DNA of 64,000 nucleotides from Periconia sp. R9002 (Eukaryota > Ascomycota > Dothideomycetes > Pleosporales > Periconiaceae). Under the pieces are notes generated by a model that did not search any database, had not been told where the DNA came from, and saw nothing but the letters and a program-made list of their open reading frames with translations. Positions 41,434-52,824 of the stretch are shown here, piece by piece. Location: NCBI GenBank assembly GCA_023627715.1, contig JAMAHW010000094.1, positions 107,122 through 171,121 on the forward strand, in the 5' to 3' direction. The first letter of the stretch is position 1; the number at the start of each line of letters is the position of its first letter. The position numbers were made by a program, and so were the translations under genes.

Positions 41434-44210
41434 TTTCGATCAACCTATGTTCTTTGTCGCCCAGTATGCAACAGTTGCGGAGGAGATACCGTGGAAGAGG
41501 AACCCAACTCTAGCGGAAGTTGAAGAGTTACAAAGAGCGGACAATTATGATTTAGTGCGAGCTCGGGGATCTATCCAAAACGTGCGCTAAATGTAGTATG
41601 TTCTGGTTAGACGATGCGAGAAAATTGGCCACTTCAGCTTTTGTCGCTGACAAGTCTGATATATGCTCTCAGCAGCTACTTGAGAATGTATTAGAACAAA
41701 AGCGCAAATAGAATCAGGATGCCACCAGAAAGCTCGTGGTCGCCGATGCAAGGAAATCACTTTCGCGTCAAACTTCACAGCCATCTCGTACGGCGTTCCT
41801 TACTACATGGGTATCATCTCAGCGGGGACGAAATTCCTTTCGGCGTAAGCTAGTTCTATCGTGCCTTGCCCCTAGCCGCTCTCCGAACATTCCCCATGTG
41901 CCCATGCACTACGCCCCCTCGCCTGTTCTTTCTTGTAGTCCGTAGCGTCTTTGGCGCTGGGACCGCATGTTCCAGAATCCAAAAACCTATGGCTGGGTTT
42001 GTGCGGAATTTCCTAACCCGTCACACCCAAGACTTCAGATCGTTGTTTGCCCTGGAAGATTGATACAGTTTTGAGTAACACTAACATGGGTAGGGTGTTT
42101 AATGACATTTCTTCCGCTGGCGACCGAAACAGGGGGTATGGAGCATAGGGTCCACCAAGCATCAAACTGGAGCAGAGACAGCTGCCATTTCGAGAAATTC
42201 ATTAAGACATACCCAGTAAGCGGAAATAACCCACAGACGGTACCATTAACTTTAGGATTTTGGATGACTTGCTCTTTCCATTAAGCAATTGTTTCTTTGT
42301 CCTTATCTTGAGCCAACGTAGATTCCTTCTTGATTTGATCATAAGTATAAGAGAGGCGGTACGATACAGCATATTGATAGAACTAATTGCGGTCATGCAT
42401 GGTGATACCGTAAGTTGCATGATCGGGGTTGGTATCCAATTCTCCGGGATTCAAATCATTAGTGCTGCATTAAAGAGGCGTCAAGTGTTTATTTTGGTCA
42501 AGTGTACGAGTAATGGGCAGGCTACCTGCCACCTTTTTGGGATTGTAGATCTGCTCTGTACTCATCATCCATTTCCATGCGTAAAAATAAGATCGACACA
42601 AGATGATGATGTGAAAGAATCAGACAAGATTCCTTTTTTTAAAAATGCAGTGAGCACATCTTCACTGATCAGACTGTTTTTACCTCTCGGTCCAGTCACT
42701 AAATCAGCTAATGATCCCGGAACAGCACCCTTTGTTGTCTCTCCGCGGAATGTTCCTACGTACAAGGAGGACATTCAGATAAGCACCAAGGCGTCCAAGG
42801 GAAAAATCCTACGTGAATTAGCCGAGCAATCTACCCTTATGTGGAAAGTACCGGGGCCGGGTACCCCTGTATTCAGCCACATGGTATCCACATACGTAGT
42901 GAATGGCATGGTAACCACATGCGGCATAGTATAGTCTTGACATCTTCTCTGTCTCCACACCAAAGCCCGTCCAGTTTGGTGTATCAGCCTTGGAACATGA
43001 CTCTTGCATAATCTCCCTTTTGTAGATACGAAGCCGTTGTCCCGAGTTCGATCGATCTTGTGTTTGTAGCCACTGAACTAAGGATTACATGACAAATTCA
43101 CCTGTGCATTCCTTACTCAAGTATCAATAATCCAAGCTTCCTCTCGATTCATCTACTGTAAAAAATATAACCCAATTAAAGCAAGGGTACATTCGTCTAT
43201 GCGCAGTGGTCAGCAATTCGAAAGCTATTGGAACTTTTCATGTCGAGCAGACTTCCATTCAGTCAAGCGGCCCGGCAACACCGTGAGGCAGCACTGTCGC
43301 TGACCATTCCTACCCTAGAATTTACCGAGTAACAATGCTGAGCATTCACCTTTTTGCCTCGCATAAGAATTTAGCCTATAAATGCACAGGGACAATGAGC
43401 GGCTGTGGTGATATCCGAGGACTAGTAGACACGGTTGAACCCAAGCAGCACCGTTGCACTTAGCGGACAGGGACACTGGACGTACCGTCCCTCACCAAGC
43501 CATAACCAACTAGACAGTTTACTGTAAGTGGTTTAAAGAAAGTGGTTGGCCCCTACGCGCGTATGCTCATCTGCTATCCCTGTTCATTCAAGTTTAGTCG
43601 CGACTTGACGCCATTCTAGCGTCACACTAATGAGCACAGCAACGCCACTAGCACAGGCGAAGCATCGGTGTCTCAATTTACCAGGTGTTCAATCCACTGT
43701 GCTCTCCCCCGCTTTGTCTCTATCCCTGTTAATGAGACCAGCAGCGCTCGATTCCTCTACCGAGTTCTAGCTGACGACAGCAGAGAGCGAATGTGCCTGG
43801 ACGATAGATCTTAGGCGCAGAGTCGGAGTCCGAGGACTGAATAATGGCCGAGAAGTGGAGATTAACCCATATGTTGAGATAGTTCGTATGTACCAAGGCG
43901 TCGTGAACGGTCGGGATCGTAGCGGTTAGGTTTGGGACAGACCTGAACTTTTGTCTAGCATTCACGATGTAATATCAGAACCCCGGGCTTTAATGGTTTT
44001 CAAAAGCACATACTCAAAACCGGTATTTAGTTAAGCATCCATAGAAAAAGCTGACAGTCTAATTCGAATATCAGACTGATATCCGGATACTTACAAGTCA
44101 TACTCGACACAGCATGTTAATGCACAAGAATTTGTAGTCAGAGACATCAGAATTGTTTACTCCATGTTTGTACTCGTTCATGTGTGTTGTGATAATCCCT
44201 ATCCAATAAT
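41434..44210. other. gene-poor spacer of the accessory region
   Basis: 2.8 kb with no gene I can support. Frames are short or lack ATG and splice signals; the longest (42395-42934, plus) shows no domain. It holds the promoter of the UbiA gene at its left end and the 3' flank of the P450 at its right end. Decayed genes or an unrecognised spliced gene remain possible. Confidence 0.4.
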
Positions 44211-45834
44211 TTATCTCACCAAAACTCGGACCCCGATGCTATTCTTCTCTGGCTGCATAACATACCAGTCCCGGCCAATCTCCACATCACCTTCATCAGT
44301 ATCGAAGAGAGTAAAATCAAATCTCCTGATGATCTCAGCCAATGTTAGATATAGTTCAGCTTGCCCCAAGTTCTTCCCCACACAACTGCGTGTTCCTTTG
44401 CCCCACGCGACTAGGTAGCGATCAAGCTGCCGTCCACTCTCAACCTTCGAAGACAACCAGCGTTCTGGCCAAAACCTTGAAGGCTGCGGGAAGATTTCCG
44501 GGTTTCGGTGCATAAAATAGGACGAAGTGCTTAGCGGTATCCCGGGTGGAATGTCAAACCCAGCGCAGTGAAGTGTCTCGAATTTAGCGACCCGTTGGCT
44601 GCGTGCCACGATGCCCCCATGCAAGCGAAGACCCTCTTTGATAATGGCGGAAAGATAAGGTAGGGATTCTAGCTGTGGAAGACTGAACATTTCCCCTGCG
44701 GGTGGAGACAGGGCTGAAAGTTCTTGTCTTGCTTTGGCCAGGATCTCAGGATTGCGGAGGAGATGGAAAACCATTAGTGACAAGGCTTTAGCCGGGGTCT
44801 CTGAAGCCGCGATCACGAGAATAGTAGCCTCGTCAGTTAATCTATCCGTAGTCTTTTCCTGTGGGGGTAGGTCTGGATCGTTTCGAATTTCTTCGAAAAT
44901 GGTACGATGATGCCCACTGGTTTTTTGGTCCTCGGTTAATGTTGCTGTGCTCTCTACCAGTTGTTTCACTTTCTGCGAGACAGTCAGCTAATCGACTCAT
45001 CGACGAAGCTGTAGAAAAGACTCACTCTCTTCAACCCTTCCATTTTAGCGATAGCTGGTTCCTGCTTCTCGAGGACGCTCTCTGGGATTAGTTTAACTAT
45101 CTTGGGTATCCATCCAAAGTGATTGATCAGCGCGGTCTTGCTCATGACCGCAGTTATAGCATCTCTCCACTCGGGCGAAAACTCGGGAAGGTCCAAAAGA
45201 TTGGAGGAACGCCCAAAAGAGTACGCTTCTATGACGTCCATCGTCAGAGCAAGAAACGCCACAGTCAAATTGAGAGGAACCTGTCTGCTTTTGAACTCCT
45301 CCATACGCTCGCAAAGTCGTTGAATTTTGCCTTGAACAACATGCTCCAACTGTGCAACGCTGCGAGTGCTAAAGAAGTAGTCCAAAGCCTGTCGTCGCAT
45401 GCGATGCAAGTCGTGGGAAACAGTGAATCCCATGGCTTGCGCCGAATCCCCACTCTTGATCTGCCACTCGTACTTGTCTCGCGGGCGAGAGCTGGAAGTG
45501 TAGATTTCATCGTAGAACTCTGGATCGTTGATATGTAACTCAAATGGACTGATTCGGACAACTGGGCCTTCACGGCTTTAGCTCTTGTCAAAACTAGAAC
45601 GTGTATGCATTTCCCTATCTTACCATATACTTTGTGCATACGCTCGATTTCCCATATATACTTCCCCTCTTTCACAATGTCAAAGTAGAACTCATACCAC
45701 AAGGAGATGGCAGCGAGTTTGGGTCCAGGAAATTTGCTTAGAGGACTAAAGTACAATCGGAAAATAGCAAGACAAAGGCCATACACGAAAGCGGCCGCGG
45801 AGCCCAAAGCGAGTAAAGAGTAGAATGTAAGCAT
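44211..45834 (-). CDS. cytochrome P450 (trichodiene-oxygenase-like)
   Basis: Three exons (45834-45624, 45567-45026, 44972-44211) with introns of 56 and 53 bp give 504 residues. The ATG at 45834 gives an N-terminal anchor ([20 protein letters not shown]) followed by [15 protein letters not shown]. After splicing, [15 protein letters not shown] is restored. The I-helix reads AASETP at about 306-311, with the acid-Thr pair kept but Gly and the last Thr replaced. The ExxR motif is EGLR (about 364-367), and the haem loop is [12 protein letters not shown] with Cys at about 448; the usual first Phe is Trp. The overall pattern resembles fungal P450s annotated as trichodiene oxygenase-like, common in terpenoid clusters. 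It is an ER membrane monooxygenase needing a P450 reductase. Substrate is unknown. It is divergent from the SDR gene with 608 bp between them. Confidence 0.92.
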
Positions 45835-46442
45835 TGCAGCCTGAGGTTGAGCTCGTTCTCGAAAACCAAGCAATACAGACTGATGAATTGTAGATTCAGT
45901 CCTTCTCCAGTTGCTTAACATCACATTATGAAAACTACGCGCCAATGGCAAGGTATCTACTCCCGTGGTCCGCACTAACACTTTCTTCCAATTCTACCTA
46001 GCCTACCGGCAGGGCTGGCCTTAGACATGGAAGCGTTTTGAGCATCGCTAGCGTTTAATTTTTGAATCCCGATGTGGAGTGCCTCTGCCTTGTCCTAGCG
46101 CTATCTTAAATCAGCCCCTCGCATGGATAGCTAGTCTATACAGGAAGGTGCTTATCTTTCGTGGCCCCATTTTAGCTCCACATGGGTTCCCTGATACCAT
46201 GCAGGGCTTTGCGTCTGATCATCATCTTTGTAAATTATACTGCACTAAAGGTTTTGAAATCCCACTCCCGAGCGCTAAGACTGTCGGACCCCCGAATACT
46301 TCTCTAAATGTCGAAAAGGTAGATAAATGCTAGACATTCAGACGGTGATCTGGTCAAGTCAAAGCAATCACCACTCTCTTCCCCAATACAACTTATTCTT
46401 CACTATACCAACGTATCATTTTACTGTTCATTCTTTGCCAAA
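45835..46442. promoter_or_regulatory. divergent promoter of P450 and short-chain dehydrogenase genes
   Basis: 608 bp between head-to-head start codons, which suggests co-regulation of the oxidase and dehydrogenase. The open frame of the P450 continues upstream to about 45981 but is better read as leader. I found no clear dyad for a Zn2Cys6 regulator by eye. Confidence 0.4.
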
Positions 46443-47347
46443 ATGCCTCAATTGACGTGGTTGATCACTGGCTGCACTTCCGGTCTGGGCGAGGCTTTCG
46501 TACGAGGCATCATTGCACGCGGGGACAAAGTCATTGCCACCACACGTGGTGATGTTTCGCGGATTTCCGCGCTGGCGGAGGCAGGCGCGAAAACGTTCAG
46601 TCTAGATGTCACGGCATCGAAATCGGAAATTGATGCCGTAGTGCAAAACATCTTGAAGGAAGATACCATCGACGTGCTTGTGAACAACGCCGGTTATGTC
46701 GAGGCGGGCCTGGCCGAAGAAGTCACCTATGAAAACTACGTCAACCAGTTCGAAACCAATTTCTTCGGTGTAGTGAAGACCACTCAAGCTCTTCTGCCTC
46801 ACTTCCGTGAGAAGAAATCGGGTACCATTGTTTTCATCGGCTCTTCTGGCGGCCTTGCCGGTGAGCCTGGAGCTGGCCCTGTAAGTGTATTTACATCAGT
46901 TGGGAGCTCACGTTAGCTAACAATTATAACTAGTACTGCGCTACCAAGCACGCACTAGAGGGCTGGAACGATGTTTTGCGACTGGAGACTGCTCATTTGG
47001 GCATCAGGCCCATCATCTTCGAGCTCGGCTTCTTCCGCACCAAGATCTTCAACAAGGACAATCTTAGGTTCCGTACCAACAATTTCTCGGACAATGACCC
47101 AATACGAGAGCTTGTGGGTGGAATGGTCCAGCAGGTGGATGGAAACCAGCCCGGTGACCCCGCTAAAGCCGTCTCCATCATGATGGATGTTGTCAAAGGA
47201 GAAGGTGTTGCAGAGGGCAAGGCGTTCCCGAACAGGCTTCCTCTTGGTCCGGACTGTCTAGCCACTCTGAGGAAGCACCGTGTCAATGATCTTCTGATTG
47301 CCAACGAGTGGGAGGATGTCATTCGCAGCACAAATTTCGATCAATAG
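46443..47347 (+). CDS. short-chain dehydrogenase/reductase
   Basis: Two exons, 46443-46880 and 46934-47347, are split by a 53-bp intron (GTAAGT...ACTAG) and give 283 residues, a classical SDR length. The cofactor motif TGCTSGLG lies at residues 9-16, NNAG at 81-84, the catalytic Ser in GSSGG at about 135, and YCATK at 147-151 at the very start of exon 2. These give the full Asn-Ser-Tyr-Lys set. The residue pattern after the second strand (ATTRGD) favours NADP over NAD, by inference. It would oxidise or reduce an alcohol or ketone. It starts 608 bp from, and opposite to, the P450 gene, so a shared pathway is likely. Confidence 0.93.
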
Positions 47348-48437
47348 ATACCCAATTAAATAAACACCCTGTATTTATATGATTTATTCTTCATCAAGAT
47401 CAAATGGCTATGCGATTTCCGTACGCTGTAAATCATTGAGCTATATTGAACTCGCAGAACATATTACGTCTTCATACTATCTTTTCCAGTCACCGTTGGA
47501 GCTTGAACACTTCTCATTCCAGTAAACCATTAGGAGAAGGCCATGCTTACATCCCCACGCGTTTACGAGAGGTAAGACGATTAACCTTCCTTGTTATTGC
47601 AAGCGGATTCTCCGTGCATTGAAATTGATCGCTTAACGAGCTGCTAATCGCAGTATGTCCTCCCAAATGGGGGTTAAACGATTAGTTTTCGGAGGTTTTA
47701 ATTATAGCAGATCGTGATTTCGGGTTTTTGTGAAGGTAATTGAGTTTTTGGGTCGACATCTCGGATCGACCTCACGAATCATTGTCTAACCTACTGCACG
47801 TCTCCATTCAGTAACTGACAAATTTTCCTCCCGAACGGCATACTAGCAACGGGAGTTTATACTTTTTTTTTAGATCACGGGTATTAACAAGCGTACCATA
47901 AGGCTAGGTGCGAGCTGCCTACCAGAATAGAGAGGTTCGCTAGTTACCATTTGGTCTAGGTCAGGTGTTGCCGTCAAGTTACCCTAGTAGTTGCCTTGCT
48001 TCACTAAACTAGGGCGTTCTTCCCTGTCGCTGTCCGTGCTAGCCACTACACCCTTTTTTAACAGAGCAACATATGACTGCGGTTTGGGATGGTGGTGACC
48101 TTCGAATACCGAAGATCTCTAAGCGCTACGGAGTTTCATACACCGTTCGGTGGCGAGGTCCAAGTTGAACCCGTAGATACTGGTGTGAATTTCGGACCGG
48201 TACCATTCCTTTTGGGAAGTTATGCGGCAATCGTACTGTTACGGGGGCTAGATGATACCCTGCTACATTCCCCAGCCTTTGTAGGATCCATTTGATAGAT
48301 ATGTGGTGGCGCTGCTGCTGACTTCGCTCTCTCTTCCTCCAGGGAAACAGAGAAACCCATCTTCAAGACATTTTCTACTTCTTTGTTGTTACGAGAGTCA
48401 AGCGCTCACTTCACATTCTTTCATCCCACACGACACA
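47348..48437. other. intergenic region
   Basis: AT-rich 1.1-kb spacer with poly-T near 47860 and no supported gene. The last 150 bp are pyrimidine-rich and form the probable leader of the following gene. Confidence 0.5.
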
Positions 48438-49678
48438 ATGGCGGCCCCTTCTCCTTCCGATATTGCCTACATGATGGCCCACGCAACTGAAGATAGAAGG
48501 CCAAATTTCATAACGGCAAACTCCATCTGCTTGGCGCTGGCTGTTATCGCTGTTGCGCTTCGATTTACATCGCGAAAACTCGCACGGATTCCATTCCAAC
48601 TCGATGATTGTAAGTGAAATTGTAACCTTCCACGTCCAATTGGGCACTCGTTCTAATCTTCGATGTAGGGACAATCATCACCGCTTTAGCGATTCATATC
48701 GTCTTCAGTGGCACTATGCTCTCTCTCGTTCACTTCGGAATGGGACGCCATGTAATCTTTTTAACTAGTGTGAAAAGCTTCACAATCGTAAGTCAGAACA
48801 GAAAAGAGCTATGTCCAGTTGCTAATACCCTTCAGATTGCTTTGACTGCCGAAACCGCATATAACGTGGCTATCATGGTCACCAAAATCTCTATTCTCTG
48901 CCTGTACTATCGCCTCTTCCCTCTGGCTTGGTTCAAAAGGGCAGTGTGGGCACTCGGTATCTTTGTTGTCCTCTACTCAGTCCCGCAAATGTTTGGGACC
49001 ATCTTTCAATGCGTGCCCATCAGTTCAAAATGGGATCCAACAGTCACACCCAAGTGCATTGACTACGCCAAGCTCATCATTGTTTGCGGAATCATCAACA
49101 TCATCACCGATTTCCTTATGCTTGCTCTTCCAGTGCCAGTGCTCTGGTCTCTCCATGTCTCTAACCACCGTAAGCTGGTTTTGAGCGTCATGTTTCTTCT
49201 CGGTGGATTGTAAGTAAAGCCTGTCGCAGTATGAGTGACTTCGCTAACAAGTTTCAGTGTGTGCATTATCAGTATCATCCGTCTGTTTTACGCCCAGCAC
49301 GTCGCCACAGTCGATCCTACTTGGGATTTGGTATGGCCTGCCACATTGTCCGGCATCGAGAGTGCCAGCGCTATTGTTGCTGCCTGTATTCCCACCTACC
49401 GACCTCTCATCAACAAGATCCGCCACGGAGAAGCTGAAGAGAACACCGTTCAACGACCCACTGGCGTCTCAACCATTGGTGGCTCCAAGAAGCGATTTTT
49501 CTCTCGCTCGAAGCCAACGAAGCGAAGCATGGGAAGTGAAGTTTCTAGCGGCGAATACCCCTTGTACGATAGGCTTGGAAAGGGCAACGACAACAGTGCA
49601 GGTCTAGCCAGAACCTCTGCAGGCCCACCACCGGGCGAGATTCATGTCAAGACTACATTCCACTCTAATGCGGTTTAG
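48438..49678 (+). CDS. rhodopsin-like seven-helix membrane protein (PTH11/SAT4-related domain)
   Basis: Four exons (48438-48609, 48669-48787, 48836-49209, 49258-49678) with introns of 48-59 bp give 361 residues. The spliced protein contains ALRFTSRKLARIPFQLDDW, the R-x3-R...DDW block that opens the fungal rhodopsin-like domain. Then come NVAIMVTKISILCLYYRLFP, LYSVPQMFGTIFQCVPISS, IINIITDFLMLALPVPVLW and ISIIRLFYAQHV, in the family's usual order. It has about seven hydrophobic helices and a cytosolic tail of about 100 residues rich in Ser, Lys and Pro. Relatives include Pth11-type receptors and many proteins of unknown role, some inside biosynthetic clusters. No CFEM domain is present at the N terminus. 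Sensing or substrate handling for the neighbouring pathway is only a guess. Confidence 0.88.
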
Positions 49679-51010
49679 ATATGATTCTTTTTCTCTTTTC
49701 AGTGTTGGCGTTATTCTCAGTTGAGAGGGTTATATTCTTTCTGAGAGGGATGGGGTGGGCCAATACCCTTATGTTATGGAGCTGAGCGTTTGATTGTGTT
49801 GTACTATACCACTGGGGAGCAACAGACTTCACCAAAATGTCAAAAATTTTCTTGAAGACATGACGTGCATTTTCTGAAAATACAGTATGAAATTGAATTA
49901 GATCCTCACAGAGTATCTGAAAATACAGTATACCTCCGTCGATACTGTCAGTGATCTTTGTGGAATCATGAACACAACCTAATACTGTGTACATTTTGTG
50001 TAAGGATTGTCTACTCGCTACAGAATATTGAAATTTACGAAACCATGGCTCCAAAGTGCTTCTGCAGTTCTCCCCATGTCAGTTGACGCTGACCACGATT
50101 CTCAACCAGCCCCAAGGTGTTCATCACACAAGGCAGAATCGCCAGCAAGCTGCCGCATTGTGGAACTGCTGATCCACCCTCTATCTCAAAGGCGGGTAGA
50201 AGGCCCACATTTCCACTCGTCTGCCACGGTTGGTTAGTTGATGGCGCCAACATGTCGCCTGAAGAAGCTAGTTATTCCCGAAGTGCCATCTTCGCTCCGC
50301 GGCATTTCATATCACATGCTGTGGATACCTGATTACTCTCACTGAACTAAATCGCCAACGTTGCGCTGGCCATCGTATTAAATTCTCTGCTTCCACATTT
50401 GTGTCCATATTATGACAACGCTAACTACGGGAACAAGTACGGGATTTGAAGATACATGGAAGTGCGAGTCAATAATTGGCATTGCCAGCTGCCTTCCGCC
50501 CCCAACCAAGGGTCATCTTTTAGCTCTCAGAAAAGAAACATGGATTTGCTTCACGCCCTGTTATAATTCCATCATGCAATGGGTTATCCCAGACACATGA
50601 GTTGTTTTGATACTAGCAGGGGGTAGGACAAAACCCCTACAAGCGTGTTCAAGGTACAGAATAAGCGCGACAGGGATCCTCTTCTCTACCGACAGGGGAC
50701 TTTTAGGTCGGTACCCGGGATATCGTTCGTCTTCCAAATACAGTGAGTCTCCACAATGTAAAACGATTTACTAGAGCATGGAATTAAAATGCATCGGACA
50801 CCGAAACGTGGTTTCTATTCTTTGCCACGCCCTGGCAAAGGCCGGAGTATGGCGTGCGGGTGTTACGAGTGTAGGGCAATGGACCGAAATAAGGCGATTC
50901 GCCTGACTCGCCAGCCACCACGGCAAGGGCCATGTACAAGAGACGTAGTAGAAATACTTGCGGTTGTATCTTAGATTGACGAACAGTTCGCATTTGAGCC
51001 ATCAGCAAAT
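49679..51010. other. intergenic region
   Basis: 1.3 kb without a supported gene. Short frames on both strands have no recognisable domain. It holds the upstream region of the second P450. Confidence 0.5.
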
Positions 51011-52755
51011 ATGTCGAATACTCAGAATAAGACATACTACAAGCAATTAAACACCTACCAGCTCTCCGGCACTGTGTGGTGGTCATTGATTTTCACTGAT
51101 GTTGCTGTATTCCTCTATCGGCGTAGGAAGTATGATGGTCTCAACGTGTTCACGGAGGCTGGGCTTGCTGCCCTGATCTTGATGGCCGAGGGTCTATTTT
51201 ACGTAAGTGGTATACTTGAGATTACTGACAATGTCGCGCTCACAAGCTTTAGATGTTGACTGTAATCATCTATCGAATCTGGTTTCACCCTCTTGCCAAA
51301 TATCCGGGACCGTTTGTCGCGAAGTTCACGGATTGGTACTCAGTCTACCATGCATTCCTCGGCGATCGTCACATCGACTTCCACCAGCTCCACGAGAAGT
51401 ACGGCCCAATCGTGCGATATGGACCGCATCGTATTGCCATGAACTCGAACACTGCGCTCAGGGAGGTTTATCACGTCCGCTCCAACAGCCAAAAGAGCCA
51501 GTTCTTCACCGTTTTTCAACATTTCTTCAAGGTCAACATGATCATGACGACGTTGGACCATCAGGAGCATGCTTTCAAGCGCCGAATTGCTGCTCAAGCT
51601 TTGACCCCCGCTGCGCTGAAGGGTATGGAGCCGCTCATCCTACGAAACACGAGGATATTCTGCGACAAGATGCTCGACGACCCGAACGATAAGACTAAGA
51701 AGTGGAACTCTGCCCGCAACATGAGCGACTGGTGCGGATGGCTTGTCAACGACATCATGGGAGACATCACATTCCACCGCAACTGGAACATGCTCACGAG
51801 TGACGAAAACCGCGAGCTTCTCAAAGTTCTCAACCAGGGTGTCGGCGGCCTGAACATGATGGGACACATGCCCGGTGTTCTAAAGCTTCAGCTCGACAAA
51901 ATCCTCTTCCGCTCCGCCACTGAAAGCACCTACAAATACGAGCGCCTCACTGAGGAGCAAACCGCCTGGCGTTTCGCACAGGAAGGCAAGATCAAAGAAC
52001 ACGACATCTTTGGCGGACTCATGGGCGCCCACGACAAGGAAACCAACCGCAGCCTTACCCGCGAGGAGCTCATCGCCGAAGCAGGTCTTTTCATCATCGC
52101 CGGCTCAGACACCACCGGCTCCGCCATAACCGCCACCATCTTCTACCTCCTCCACAACCCCGAATGCTACGCCAAGGCCGAGAAAGAAGTCCGCGAAACC
52201 TTCAGCGACCTCGAGGACATCCACGGTGGCGAACAACTCGACACATGCCAGTACCTCCACGCCTGTATCACCGAAGCCATGCGTCTGTCTCCCGGTGTGG
52301 GCGGTACACTTCTCCGCGAGGCCATGAAGGGCGGCATGACCATTGACGGCACCTACTTCCCCGAAGGTACCGACGTCGGTGTCGCAAACTACGCCATCCA
52401 CCACAACGCAGACTACTATCCTGAACCGTTCGCCTTCCGTCCCACGCGCTGGCTTCTGTCTTCCCAACACAAGGGCGGCGTCTCGGCTGAGGAGATCCAA
52501 CTCGCGAAGTCGGCCTACACGCCGTTTGGTGTCGGTCGCGCGAGCTGCATGGGTCAAAAACTCGCGTATAACGAGATGATGGGCGTTATTGGACGCCTCA
52601 TGTTCTTGTATGATATGAGACTACAGCCTGGTTCGAACTTGGGAGAGGGTGGTGAGCATCTAGGGAAGAATCGCTCAAGGAAGGATGAATTTCAGATGTG
52701 GGATGTATTTGTTTCTTCTCACCAGGGCCCCATGGTTGAGTTCCGACCGAGATAA
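51011..52755 (+). CDS. cytochrome P450 with extended membrane N terminus
   Basis: Two exons, 51011-51202 and 51253-52755, are split by a 50-bp intron (GTAAGT...TTTAG) and give 564 residues. The N terminus is longer than usual, with hydrophobic segments at about 22-35, 47-63 and 65-75 before the PPGP-like hinge FHPLAKYPGPFVAK. The I-helix motif is AGSDTTG (about 347-353), ExxR is EAMR (about 405-408), and the haem loop is FGVGRASCMGQ with Cys at about 496. All canonical residues are present, so it should be active. The pattern resembles fungal secondary-metabolism P450s of the benzoate-hydroxylase or isotrichodermin-hydroxylase type. Substrate is unknown. A TTC microsatellite begins 22 bp after the stop. 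Confidence 0.93.
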
Positions 52756-52776
52756 GTGGTTTTAGAGCAGGGTGTT

Positions 52777-52824
52777 TTCTTCTTCTTCTTCTTCTTCTTC
52801 TTCTTCTTCTTCTTCTTCTTCTTC
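52777..52824 (+). repeat. (TTC)16 microsatellite
   Basis: Sixteen perfect TTC units (GAA on the minus strand) lie in the 3' flank of the second P450 gene. Pure polypurine/polypyrimidine tracts of this type can form triplex DNA and vary in length. Confidence 0.97.

Noticed and set aside
42260..42934. 224-residue plus-strand open frame in the accessory spacer
   Set aside because: The frame opens with TTG (first ATG at 42395), shows no domain and is mirrored by equally open frames on the minus strand.
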